Source: Streptomyces griseorubiginosus (GTDB lineage Bacteria > Actinomycetota > Actinomycetes > Streptomycetales > Streptomycetaceae). Taken from it: 64,000 nucleotides of DNA. Each line of letters begins with the position of its first letter. The first letter of the stretch is position 1. Under the pieces are notes generated by a model. It worked only from the letters and a program-made list of their open reading frames with translations, was not told where the DNA came from and did no database searches. The stretch is from positions 774,462 to 838,461 of the forward strand of contig NZ_KQ948734.1 in NCBI RefSeq assembly GCF_001514195.1. Direction: 5' to 3'. This document shows positions 1 to 8,254 of this stretch, in pieces. Both the position numbers and the translations under genes were made by a program.

Positions 1-2892
1 CCGACCACCGGCACCAAACTGTCGGTGTCGAAGTACGACACGGTCTACAAGGGCGAGCTGTACGGCGTCTACACCTACAAGGACGGCGCGGTCTACTCGT
101 CGGTGACCTATCCGACCCTCGATCCCAACAACGACTACGCACCTGTCTCGACCAAGTACTTCCTGTCCAAGACCGCCGAACCGCAGTTGGGCGGGTCGTA
201 CGAGTTCGGTGTCGAGTACGACAGGGACGGGGTGGTCGGCAAGCAGACGCTGCCCGCCATCGCTGATCTGCCCGGGGAGTCGCTTGCGAACGTCTACGAC
301 GCCCTGCGGCGCCCCGTGGGCCTCAACACCTCCCTCGGCGGCCTGAACTACGTCACGGACGCGTCGTACTCCCCGACGTCGAACCTGGAAACCCTGGAGC
401 TGTCCACCGGTGGGTCGACGGCGAAGAAGACCTGGATCAACAACTACTACGAGGCAGGCACCAGCCGCCTGACCAACTCCTCGGTCCGGGTCGAGGGCGC
501 TTCGGCGGTCGCCTATGACGCCGACTACACCTACGACGCCGCCGGCGACATCCTCTCGATCGCGGACACGCCGTCGGGCGGCACGAGTGACGTGCAGTGC
601 TTCACGTACGACGGTCTCGGCCGGGTCTCCTCGGCCTGGACGTCGTCAGTGGCGTCGAACGGCGCCAAGGGCACGGGCAGCACGGACACCTCCTGCGCGT
701 CGGGTGCCTCGGCATCGACCGTCGGGGGAGTGGCCCCGTACTGGACGGACTACGGCTACGACACACTCGGCAACCGCACCGCCGAGACCCGCCACGGTCT
801 GAACGGCACGGCGACGTCGACCCGCACCTACAAGTACGGCGAAACGGGCTCGGGTCCGAACGGCGGCGCGTCCGGTCCGCACACGGTGTCGTCGGTCACC
901 CAGCAGACCGCGGCGACGAGCACGACCCCGCAGGTGACGTCCCGGGACACCTACGTCTACGACGCCTCGGGCAACACCAACAAGCGCGTCCTGGACGGCG
1001 ACACCCAGTCGCTGACCTGGGACAAGCAGGGTGAGCTGACGCAGGTCACCAACGCGGACTCGTCGGTGACGACGTACAAATACGACGCGTCCGGTGCCCG
1101 CATCCTCCGTGACACCCCGACGGAGAAGACGTTCTATCTCCCCGGCACGGAACTCCACTACGACAAGGCCACCGCCAAGGTCACGGCCACCCGCTACTAC
1201 ACCTTCGCCGGCACGACGGTCGCGATGCGGGAGGCGGACGGTGTCCACTTCCTGGCCTCGGACCACCAGGGCACGGCGGAACTGGCGGTGGACGCGAAGA
1301 CGGGCACCATCAACCGCCGTCGCATGGACGCCTTCGGCAACGCGCGGGACGAGTCGACATCCTCGGCGTCCGGCTGGGTCAACGACAAGGGCTTCGTGGG
1401 CGGTACGGTCCAGAAGTCCACTGGCCTGACGACTCTCGGCGCCCGCGAGTACGACTCGGACACCGGCCGCTTCATCTCGGCCGACCCGATCATCGACTAC
1501 ACCGATCCCCAGCAGATCAACGGTTACGCCTACGCCAACAACAGCCCGGTCTCGAACAGCGACGCGTCGGGCCTGCGTATGGCCGAGTGCGTCGGCGGCT
1601 GGAACCAGTGCGGTCCGGGTCCGAAGAAGCACTCGGGCGCGGTCGACAGTGACGGCGACGGCAGGGCGGACACGAGCGCCGGCAACAGCACCTACACGGA
1701 GGCCCAGGCCAAGGCCGACATCGCCCGCGACGCGGAGGACTCCGCGAAGCAGAAGGCGATCGCGATCGCCAAGGAACTCGGCAAGATCGCAGCCGACGAA
1801 CTGGGCATCACGGACGCCCTGGACTGCTTCACAACAGGCAACCTGGCAGCCTGCGGCAACACGGCCCTGAACGTGGTGTCGTCCTTCCTGGGCGGCGGCC
1901 CTCTGGCGAAGCTGGCGAAGAAGTACCTGTTCCGCTGGAACAAGGCCGCGGCGCTGGGGAAGCGGATCTGGGGTCTGGGCAAGGACCTGCTGGCCACTTT
2001 CCAGGACTGGCGGAAGAGCAGAAAGGCGGCGAAGGCTGCCGAGGACGCCGCGGAGTGCGTGGTCAAGAAGCCGAACAGCTTCACACCCGGAACGCTCGTC
2101 CTGATGGCCGATGGCACGACCAAGAAGATCGAAGACGTCGACATCGGCGACGAGGTCCTGGCCACCGACCCGAAGACGGGAAAGACCAAGGCCGAGAAAG
2201 TCACCGCCGAGATCAAGGGCAAGGGCCTCAAGCACCTGGTCAAGGTCACGATCGACGTTGACGGCGACAAGGGCGACAAGACGGCCTCGGTTACCGCCAC
2301 CGACAAACACCCCTTCTGGGTGCCCGAACTCGGCGAGTGGATCAACGCCACAGACCTGCACACCGGAGAGTGGCTGACCACCGCCGCGGGAACCCACGTC
2401 CAGATCACCGCGGTGAACCGCCGGACAGCGCTGACGGCAACAGTCCACAACCTCACTGTCGGTGACCTGCACACGTACTATGTGCTGGCGGGCGCTACGT
2501 CGGTCCTGGTCCACAACTGTGGCGGATCGCAACCCGGACACTCCGATCTTTGTAAGTGCAAACCTGCGAATCCTCGCAGTGAGGTTGTCCTGGACGCGGA
2601 CTCGTTCGAACAGGCCAGAAACCAGGCCATGGACATCGTGGGGCCTATCGACACCGGTTCGTGGCAGCGTCGGCAGGGGACGATGGAGTCTGCGGTCGAC
2701 ACCTTCGGTAGGGATACCGGGTTCACCGCGACCAGCGGTGGGGAATATAGGTCGTTCCGCCTGGATACCGACGACCGAATCGGCCCGCACATCAATGTGA
2801 TGACGGGCAAGGGTGCGTCGGTTAGAAAATGGGCGATAAGGTTCCCTGGTGGGAGCGGGGGTATTTCGACGTGGTTGAGGCGGAACGTGTGA
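1..2892 (+). CDS. Rhs/YD-repeat polymorphic toxin with HINT domain (5' truncated)
   Basis: The frame is already open at base 1, so the N-terminus lies outside the window and about 963 C-terminal residues are visible. Order: YD-type repeats (YDGLGR, YDTLGN, YDASG), an Rhs-core-associated region at about 397-527 (DHQGT, GAREYDSDTGRFISADP), an Ala/Lys-rich linker, a HINT/intein-like autoprocessing domain at about 694-840 that opens SFTPGTLVLMADGT and ends LVHNC, and a C-terminal tail of about 120 residues. In this family the Rhs shell encloses a toxin that HINT cleavage releases after export, for killing of competing cells. The tail contains SFEQARNQA and GPHINVMTGKG. I cannot assign it to a named toxin family. 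The stop codon overlaps the next gene, the expected immunity position. Confidence 0.9.
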   Translation, partial: PTTGTKLSVSKYDTVYKGELYGVYTYKDGAVYSSVTYPTLDPNNDYAPVSTKYFLSKTAEPQLGGSYEFGVEYDRDGVVGKQTLPAIADLPGESLANVYDALRRPVGLNTSLGGLNYVTDASYSPTSNLETLELSTGGSTAKKTWINNYYEAGTSRLTNSSVRVEGASAVAYDADYTYDAAGDILSIADTPSGGTSDVQCFTYDGLGRVSSAWTSSVASNGAKGTGSTDTSCASGASASTVGGVAPYWTDYGYDTLGNRTAETRHGLNGTATSTRTYKYGETGSGPNGGASGPHTVSSVTQQTAATSTTPQVTSRDTYVYDASGNTNKRVLDGDTQSLTWDKQGELTQVTNADSSVTTYKYDASGARILRDTPTEKTFYLPGTELHYDKATAKVTATRYYTFAGTTVAMREADGVHFLASDHQGTAELAVDAKTGTINRRRMDAFGNARDESTSSASGWVNDKGFVGGTVQKSTGLTTLGAREYDSDTGRFISADPIIDYTDPQQINGYAYANNSPVSNSDASGLRMAECVGGWNQCGPGPKKHSGAVDSDGDGRADTSAGNSTYTEAQAKADIARDAEDSAKQKAIAIAKELGKIAADELGITDALDCFTTGNLAACGNTALNVVSSFLGGGPLAKLAKKYLFRWNKAAALGKRIWGLGKDLLATFQDWRKSRKAAKAAEDAAECVVKKPNSFTPGTLVLMADGTTKKIEDVDIGDEVLATDPKTGKTKAEKVTAEIKGKGLKHLVKVTIDVDGDKGDKTASVTATDKHPFWVPELGEWINATDLHTGEWLTTAAGTHVQITAVNRRTALTATVHNLTVGDLHTYYVLAGATSVLVHNCGGSQPGHSDLCKCKPANPRSEVVLDADSFEQARNQAMDIVGPIDTGSWQRRQGTMESAVDTFGRDTGFTATSGGEYRSFRLDTDDRIGPHINVMTGKGASVRKWAIRFPGGSGGISTWLRRNV

Positions 2893-3350
2893 CTGACGGT
2901 AGTTCTTATGGGAGTCATCCGGAATACCTTCCGGACTTCATGAATGACTCCCGCGACGATGACGGCCGGCAGGTGATGAAGCTGGATCTCGCCGAGAACC
3001 GTGCGCTGGCGGCAGCGACGCTGAGCAGATTTCCGGCTGCTACAGGCGACGTGATCGACTTCGAGTCCACTCCGTTCGAAGACCGCGTCTGGTGGGACGA
3101 CGAGGAGCAGTGGACGATGATGGCGGCGGAGCTGCTTTCCTCTTACGTCCAGCGGGGTGAGCGAATCGCTGTCATCTGGGGCAACTATTTGATGCCGACC
3201 GTTACCATGCCTGCGGATGTTGCGGTGCGACATGCGCGGGACATCCTGGACGCCGGGCCGCACTTCTGGATCCACCCGCTTGGCAGTTCGGTGCTCATCG
3301 AATGTCTAATGGATGGACAAGTGACGGTCGTGGCGATTCCGTCAAGCTAA
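2889..3350 (+). CDS. Candidate immunity protein for the Rhs toxin
   Basis: This is a 153-residue acidic, Trp-rich protein with no motif I recognise and no signal peptide or membrane segment, so it is probably cytoplasmic. I chose GTG at 2889 because it overlaps the toxin stop codon (GTGA) and has a GAGG about 8 bases upstream; an in-frame ATG at 2829 would give a longer protein overlapping the toxin by 64 bases. The immunity role is inferred from position alone: immediately downstream, translationally coupled, and closed by a strong terminator. Base composition is visibly less GC-rich than neighbouring core genes, which fits an exchangeable toxin/immunity module. A SUKH-like or other Imm fold is possible but not visible by eye. 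Confidence 0.7.
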   Translation: MTDGSSYGSHPEYLPDFMNDSRDDDGRQVMKLDLAENRALAAATLSRFPAATGDVIDFESTPFEDRVWWDDEEQWTMMAAELLSSYVQRGERIAVIWGNYLMPTVTMPADVAVRHARDILDAGPHFWIHPLGSSVLIECLMDGQVTVVAIPSS

Positions 3351-3360
3351 TTTCAGAACG

Positions 3361-3402
3361 AGCGATAACGCCCCGCGGGGGAATCGGCGGGGCGTTATCG
3401 CT
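3361..3402 (+). terminator. Strong hairpin terminator after the immunity gene
   Basis: A perfect 16-bp inverted repeat (3361-3376 with 3387-3402, 10-nt loop) begins 10 bases after the immunity stop codon. No long T tract follows, as is common in Streptomyces, so it may act in both directions. Confidence 0.8.
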
Positions 3403-3659
3403 GGTCTCCAACCGTTGTTCGCAGCTAGGCGGCCAAGGGGCAAGATTCGGAATTGCCTGAGTGGGTAACGCGGAGCCGAATACGGTCCGCGAGGCGAAGC
3501 CGCCGCGAATTCCAGCATGCTCATGATCCATGACGCCAACCATGTGATGCGCTTCATGGTACGTCAGGCTAGAGGAAAAGCCGGATCAAGGTACTTGTGG
3601 ATGAAGCCGGACCCGCAAGCCGGTAATATTAGCAGCGAATGATGTGACGACGGTCCACG
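3403..3659. other. Gap between convergent genes, no gene assigned
   Basis: I see no gene I can defend. A 41-codon open frame at 3517-3642 (+) has protein-like composition (IHDANHVMRFM, YLWMKPDP) but no Shine-Dalgarno sequence. It could be a remnant of a displaced toxin or immunity cassette. Confidence 0.4.
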
Positions 3660-3692
3660 AGAGGCCTGCAGGAGGAATTCCTGCAGGCCTCT
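3660..3692 (-). terminator. Terminator of the Mrp gene
   Basis: A perfect 13-bp inverted repeat (3660-3672 with 3680-3692, 7-nt loop) lies 10 bases beyond the stop of the minus-strand Mrp gene. With the hairpin at 3361 it separates the two convergent units. Confidence 0.75.
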
Positions 3693-3701
3693 TTCGGTCT
3701 G

Positions 3702-4835
3702 TCAGAACTTGTTCCTAGGCGTGATCCCCAGCGAAAGTCCCGAAAGCCCCCGCTGACGTCCCCCCAGCTTCCCCGCGATCCCTCGCAGCGCAGCCCCCGC
3801 CGGGGAGTCCGGGTCGCTCAGTACTACCGGCTTGCCCTCGTCGCCGCCCTCGCGGAGGCGGACGTCGATCGGGATGGAGCCGAGGACCGGGACCGTGGCG
3901 CCGGTCGTGCGGGTGAGGCCGTCCGCGACCGTCTGGCCGCCGCCCGTGCCGAAGACGTCCACCATCTCGCCGCAGTGCGGGCAGGGGAGGCCGGACATGT
4001 TCTCCACCACGCCGACGATCTTCTGGTGGGTCTGGACCGCGATGGAGCCGGCGCGCTCGGCGACCTCCGCCGCCGCCTGCTGCGGGGTCGTCACGACCAG
4101 GATCTCGGCATTGGGGACGAGCTGGGCGACCGAGATCGCGATGTCGCCGGTGCCCGGGGGCAGGTCCAGGAGCAGGACGTCCAGGTCGCCCCAGTACACG
4201 TCCGCCAGGAACTGCTGAAGCGCGCGGTGGAGCATCGGGCCCCGCCACACCACCGGCGCGTTGCCCGGGGTGAACATGCCGATCGAGATGACCTTCACGC
4301 CGTTCGCCGACGGCGGCATGATCATGTTCTCGACCTGGGTCGGGCTGCCGTCCGCGCCGAGCATGCGCGGCACCGAGTGGCCGTAGATGTCGGCGTCGAC
4401 CACGCCCACCTTGAGGCCGTCGGCCGCCATCGCCGCCGCCAGGTTCACCGTGACCGAGGACTTGCCGACGCCGCCCTTGCCGGAGGCGACCGCGTAGACG
4501 CGGGTCAGGGAGCCGGGCTTGGCGAACGGGACCTCGCGCTCGGTCTGGCCGCCGCGCAGGGCCGTCGCCAGCTCCTTGCGCTGCTCGTCGCTCATCACGT
4601 CCAGCGTGACGTCGACGCGCGTGACGCCCTCGACCGCCGCGACCGCGTCCGTCACGCGCTGCGTGATCGTCTCGCGCATCGGGCAGCCGGAGACCGTCAG
4701 GTACACGGTGACCGCGACCGCCCCGTCCGCCCCGATCTCGACCGACTTGACCATCCCGAGTTCCGTGATGGGCCGGTTGATCTCGGGGTCGTTCACCGTC
4801 GCCAGTGCCTCGCGCACCGCGTCTTCGCTAGCCAT
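3702..4835 (-). CDS. mrp: Mrp/NBP35-family Fe-S cluster carrier ATPase
   Basis: This is a 377-residue cytoplasmic P-loop protein that binds and transfers [4Fe-4S] clusters to apo-proteins. Residues 1-90 form an MIP18/DUF59 domain. Residues 110-360 form the ParA/MinD-like ATPase, with the deviant Walker A GKGGVGKS at 119-126, DADIYG at 148-153, and the cluster-bridging CPHC at 285-288. Length and domain order match bacterial Mrp proteins with a fused DUF59 domain. It stands alone between convergent and co-oriented neighbours, with its own hairpin downstream. Family assignment is secure; the client proteins cannot be read from the sequence. Confidence 0.96.
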   Translation of the reverse strand: MASEDAVREALATVNDPEINRPITELGMVKSVEIGADGAVAVTVYLTVSGCPMRETITQRVTDAVAAVEGVTRVDVTLDVMSDEQRKELATALRGGQTEREVPFAKPGSLTRVYAVASGKGGVGKSSVTVNLAAAMAADGLKVGVVDADIYGHSVPRMLGADGSPTQVENMIMPPSANGVKVISIGMFTPGNAPVVWRGPMLHRALQQFLADVYWGDLDVLLLDLPPGTGDIAISVAQLVPNAEILVVTTPQQAAAEVAERAGSIAVQTHQKIVGVVENMSGLPCPHCGEMVDVFGTGGGQTVADGLTRTTGATVPVLGSIPIDVRLREGGDEGKPVVLSDPDSPAGAALRGIAGKLGGRQRGLSGLSLGITPRNKF

Positions 4836-4878
4836 ACAGACGATGGTACGGCGCCGTGCGGGGCCCCCTGCACGGTCA

Positions 4879-5481
4879 TCAACGGTCGTCTACGTCACGT
4901 CCCGACGGCCGATCCGACCGTTCTGCCGGGAATAGGGCATGCCCGTCGTGCTGGCGTGCCTCCAGCTCCTTCATCAGGTCCTGGAGCTCCGAGCGGATCC
5001 AGTCGCGGGTCGCCACCTCCCCGAGACCGATCCGCAGCGCGGCGATCTCCCGGGTCAGGTACTCGGTGTCCGCGATCGACCGCTCGTTCTGCTTGCGGTC
5101 CTGCTCCAGGTTGACCCGGTCCCGGTCGTCCTGCCGGTTCTGCGCGAGCAGGATCAGCGGGGCGGCGTAGGAGGCCTGGAGGGAGAGCATCAGCGTGAGG
5201 AAGATGAACGGGTAGTTGTCGAAGCGCAGGTCGCCGGGCGCGAAGATGTTCCACAGCACCCACGCGATGATGACGACCGTCATCCAGACGATGAACCGGC
5301 CGGTGCCGAGGAACCGGGCGATCCGTTCGGACAGGCGTCCGAATGCCTCCGGGTCCCATTCGGGCAGCAGCCTGCGCCGCGGCGGACGCGGCTGGTCGAG
5401 GCGGGCGCGGGTGCGGCTCGCCGCGGTGGCCCCGGCCGGCCCGCCGCGCTCGCGGTTCGAGCTCTCTCGCTCAGGCGTCAT
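4879..5481 (-). CDS. DUF1003 membrane protein
   Basis: This is a 200-residue protein with a basic N-terminal tail (about 60 residues), two membrane helices (around FIVWMTVVIIAWVLWNIF and the FIFLTLMLSLQASYAAPLIL stretch) and a charged C-terminal region rich in Arg, Glu and Asp. The helix pair followed by LLAQNRQDDRDR is the DUF1003 signature. I chose ATG at 5481, giving an 11-base overlap with the end of the upstream MgtE-N/CBS gene, so the two are co-transcribed and probably coupled. DUF1003 proteins have no defined biochemical role. The pairing with a magnesium-sensing-type protein suggests a link to divalent-cation homeostasis, which is inference. Confidence 0.9.
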   Translation of the reverse strand: MTPERESSNRERGGPAGATAASRTRARLDQPRPPRRRLLPEWDPEAFGRLSERIARFLGTGRFIVWMTVVIIAWVLWNIFAPGDLRFDNYPFIFLTLMLSLQASYAAPLILLAQNRQDDRDRVNLEQDRKQNERSIADTEYLTREIAALRIGLGEVATRDWIRSELQDLMKELEARQHDGHALFPAERSDRPSGRDVDDR

Positions 5482-6748
5482 GGTGGGCCGCCCCCTCCGC
5501 GTCGAACTCCGTCTCCCGCCAGTCCTCGGGCAGCATGTGGTCGAGTACGTCGTCCACGGTGACCGCACCGAGCAGCGAACCCGAGTCGTCGACCACGGGG
5601 GCCGCGACCATGTCGTACGTCGCGAAGAACCCGGCGATGACCGGCAGGGTCGCGTCCGGGTCGAGGGCCTGGAGGTCGTCGTCCACGAGCGAGCTGACCA
5701 GGGTGTACGGGGGGTCGCGCAGCAGCCGCTGGAAGTGGACCGTGCCGAGGTACTTGCCGGTCGGGGTCTCGTCCGGTGCCCGGCACACGTACACCTGGGC
5801 GGCGAGCGCGGGGGAGAGGTCGGGGTTGCGGACGCGGGCGAGCGCGTCGGCGACGGTCGCGTCGGGCCGTAGGACGATCGGCTCGGTCGTCATCAGACCG
5901 CCGGCCGTGTGCTCCTCGTAGGCCATCAGGCGCCGCATGTCGGCCGCGTCCCCCGGCTGCATCAGGCTCAGCAGCCGCTCCTGCTCCTCCGTGGGCAGCT
6001 CGGAGAGCAGGTCGGCCGCGTCGTCGGGGTCCATGGCCTCCAGGACGTCGGCGGCCCGTTCCTCCTTCAGCTTGCCGAGGATCTCGATCTGGTCGTCCTC
6101 CGGGAGTTCCTCCAGGACGTCGGCCAGGCGGTCGTCGTCGAGGGCGGCCGCCACCTCGGCGCGCCGCTTGGCGGAGAGGTGGTGCAGGACATTGGCGAGG
6201 TCGGCCGCGCGCAGCTGCTCGAAGGTGGCCAGCAGGCTCTCGGCGCCCTGTCCCTGCTCCTCCAGCGTGAAGCCGGTGACCGCGGACCACTCGACGGTCA
6301 GCGCCTCGCCCTTGCGCCGGAACGCCCCGCCCTTGCCGCCCTTGCGGACGAAGACCCGGTCGATCTCCCAGTCCCGGCGGGCCGGCAGCTGCTGCACCGA
6401 GATGTCGAGGACGGTGACCTGCTCGTCGGACTCGACCAGGGTCACCCGCCGGTCCAGCAGTTCGCCGAAGACCAGGCGCTCGGTGGGCCGTTGCTCGAAG
6501 CGGCGGACGTTGAGCACACCGGTGGTGATGACCTGACCGGACTCGATGCTCGTCACCCGGGTCATGGGCAGGAAGATGCGGCGCCTGGTGGACAGTTCGA
6601 CGACCAGGCCGAGCACCCGGGGCGGCCTGCGCCCGACGCGCAGTACGACGACCATGTCGCGCACCCTGCCCACCTGGTCGCCGTTGGGATCGAAGACGGC
6701 GACACCGGCGAGGTGCGAGACGAAGATCCGGGGGGCTCCCGCTGCCAT
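5471..6748 (-). CDS. Soluble MgtE N-terminal/CBS-domain protein
   Basis: This is a 425-residue protein. Residues 1-150 look PRC-barrel-like (FDPNGDQVGRVRDMVV, LVVELSTRRRIFLP). They are followed by an MgtE N superhelical domain with repeated units such as ADVLEELPEDDQ and ADVLEAMDPDDAADLLSELP, then a CBS pair (TTEPIVLRPDATVADAL ... PVVDDSGSLLGAVTVDDV). MgtE channels use these modules as cytoplasmic Mg2+/nucleotide sensors, but the transmembrane pore domain is absent here. I chose ATG at 6748 because AAGGAAG precedes it; the frame continues upstream only through non-coding-looking sequence. It overlaps the DUF1003 gene. Likely role: cation or adenylate sensing, with the output unknown. Confidence 0.88.
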   Translation of the reverse strand: MAAGAPRIFVSHLAGVAVFDPNGDQVGRVRDMVVVLRVGRRPPRVLGLVVELSTRRRIFLPMTRVTSIESGQVITTGVLNVRRFEQRPTERLVFGELLDRRVTLVESDEQVTVLDISVQQLPARRDWEIDRVFVRKGGKGGAFRRKGEALTVEWSAVTGFTLEEQGQGAESLLATFEQLRAADLANVLHHLSAKRRAEVAAALDDDRLADVLEELPEDDQIEILGKLKEERAADVLEAMDPDDAADLLSELPTEEQERLLSLMQPGDAADMRRLMAYEEHTAGGLMTTEPIVLRPDATVADALARVRNPDLSPALAAQVYVCRAPDETPTGKYLGTVHFQRLLRDPPYTLVSSLVDDDLQALDPDATLPVIAGFFATYDMVAAPVVDDSGSLLGAVTVDDVLDHMLPEDWRETEFDAEGAAHHDA

Positions 6749-6950
6749 GGCTGTGCTTCCTTTGCGTACGGGGTGATTCGTTCGACGTTCCTTGTCCGGA
6801 TTGCCCGCTCGGGAGGGCTTAAGGCTAGCCCGTACCGATCGGATACGCCCTGGTGAGGGGTCCGGACGGTCCGGCTCCGCCCGGGGGCCCGAGCCCCGGT
6901 ACGCTGCCGTACCACGCTGAAGGACCGTCGTCGGAGAGGCAGCCCCACCT

Positions 6951-7697
6951 GTGACCGCGATCGCCCGGGACCGAACCCGCAGGACCGTACTGGCGGGCGC
7001 GGTGTGCGCCCTGGTGGTGACGGGCACGGGGCTCACGGGATGCAGCGAGGACCCCGACGCGGGCACCAACGGGGTGGGCAAACTGCCCGCCGAGCAGATC
7101 CAGGCGAAGACCCGGGCGGCCGCCGGCGCGGCCGACGCACTGCGCCTGTCCGGGAACGTGGTCACCAGCGGGCGTACGTACAAGCTCGACATGCGCCTGA
7201 GCGCCGCCGGCGGCTCCGGCTCGGTCACCGCCGAGGGAGCCACCTTCCAGCTGCTGCGGATCGGCGAGAAGCTGTATCTGAAGGCCGACGCGGGCTTCTG
7301 GGCCCAGGAGGACGGCAAGGGCGACGACACCGACGCGGCCGCCGACAAGCTCGACGGCAAGTACGTGAAGGTGCCGTCGGGCGACCCGGCGTACAAGAAG
7401 TTCAGCGGTTTCACGGACAAGGACGTTCTCCTCGACGGGCTTCTGACGCTGCACGGCAGTCTGGACACCGACGGCCACCACGAGCAGGCGGGTACCCGCA
7501 CGATCCGCATCACGGGCGACAAGGGCGACGGAGGCACGCTGGACGTCTCCCTGGAGGGGCAGCCGTACCCGCTGCGCCTGGCCCGCGCGGGCGGCGCGGG
7601 CACGCTGACCTTCTCGGCCTGGGGCAAGGACTTCCCCCTGACCGAGCCGGCGAAGGGCGAGACGGTGGACTACGGCAAGCAGTTGCCGACGTCCTAG
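6951..7697 (+). CDS. Putative lipoprotein, LppX/LprG-like fold
   Basis: This is a 248-residue exported lipoprotein. It has a twin-Arg-containing basic start (RTRRT), a hydrophobic segment, and a lipobox LTGC with the acylated Cys at 31. The mature part has the lengths and pattern of actinobacterial LppX/LprAFG lipoproteins: sites such as AAADALRLSG, RIGEKLYLKAD, KYVKVPSGDP and a C-terminal DYGKQLP. It should be anchored on the outer face of the membrane and may bind a hydrophobic ligand. The start is GTG at 6951. It is transcribed divergently from the MgtE-N/CBS gene and converges on the next gene. Family call moderate; ligand unknown. Confidence 0.75.
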   Translation: MTAIARDRTRRTVLAGAVCALVVTGTGLTGCSEDPDAGTNGVGKLPAEQIQAKTRAAAGAADALRLSGNVVTSGRTYKLDMRLSAAGGSGSVTAEGATFQLLRIGEKLYLKADAGFWAQEDGKGDDTDAAADKLDGKYVKVPSGDPAYKKFSGFTDKDVLLDGLLTLHGSLDTDGHHEQAGTRTIRITGDKGDGGTLDVSLEGQPYPLRLARAGGAGTLTFSAWGKDFPLTEPAKGETVDYGKQLPTS

Positions 7698-7731
7698 CCG
7701 CGCGGGGCGGCCGACGACCCGGACAAGCGGC

Positions 7732-8244
7732 TCAGCCGCGTTTGCGGCGCTTCAGGAGCAGCCGGGGCAGCCCGGCCGGGATCGGTTCTCGTGTGGTCGC
7801 CGGTGTCGGCAGGGGCGGTTCGGCCAGGTCGCCGTCGGGCAGCGAGCCCACGACCCCGGTCGGCTCCAGCCGCAGCACCCGGCACTCACGCGCCCAACGC
7901 TCCGTCATCGCCTCGCCGTCCGGGGCGTTCAGCCGCTTGCCCTTCAGTTCGCCGACCGCCGCCTCCCACGCCTCGGACCCCGGCGCCAGCTCCACGACCC
8001 GGGCCGCCCAGGAGACCAGCCGGCCCCCCTTGTCCTTGCTGCGGACGGTCACCTCGGCGGTGCCCGAGTCGACAAGACCCGGCAGCGGCTGCTCCCCGGG
8101 CCCGTCGCCGACCAGGCAGGCGGCGCCCGCGTGCCACACGTGCCACAGCGCGCGAGCCGGGGCGCCGGGCCCCTGGACCCAGACGAGGCCGGACTTCTTG
8201 GTGGCCTCTTCCACGAGGGCGCGGTCGAGCAGCTCGCTGGTCAT
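7732..8244 (-). CDS. Conserved hypothetical protein
   Basis: This is a 170-residue cytoplasmic protein without signal peptide or membrane helices. Visible features are ALWHVWHAGAACLVGDG near the N-terminus, an Ala/Glu-rich middle and a basic Lys/Arg C-terminus. The N-terminal half, with its Trp-containing strand and RSKDKGG, loosely recalls flavin-reductase/pyridoxamine-oxidase-like split barrels, but I do not claim that family. ATG at 8244 was chosen because the longer upstream frame runs into the corA gene. Its start lies 10 bases beyond the corA stop, so it is probably the second gene of a corA operon. Confidence 0.75.
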   Translation of the reverse strand: MTSELLDRALVEEATKKSGLVWVQGPGAPARALWHVWHAGAACLVGDGPGEQPLPGLVDSGTAEVTVRSKDKGGRLVSWAARVVELAPGSEAWEAAVGELKGKRLNAPDGEAMTERWARECRVLRLEPTGVVGSLPDGDLAEPPLPTPATTREPIPAGLPRLLLKRRKRG

Positions 8245-8254
8245 GGCGCCCACT

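Noticed and set aside
646..2790. A 714-codon minus-strand open frame opposite the Rhs gene
   Set aside because: Composition is Arg/Val-rich low-complexity; the plus strand carries clear Rhs and HINT motifs.
2740..2892. Frameshift at the toxin C-terminus
   Set aside because: The frame stays open to a stop that overlaps the next gene's GTG, and the ending reads as a plausible C-terminus.
3517..3642. 41-codon ORF between the immunity gene and mrp
   Set aside because: No Shine-Dalgarno sequence, no family, and it lies between two terminators; too little support to call a gene.
5471..7627. Extension of the MgtE-N/CBS protein to 718 residues
   Set aside because: The extra 290 residues lie antisense to the lipoprotein gene and lack structure; ATG 6748 has a good ribosome-binding site.
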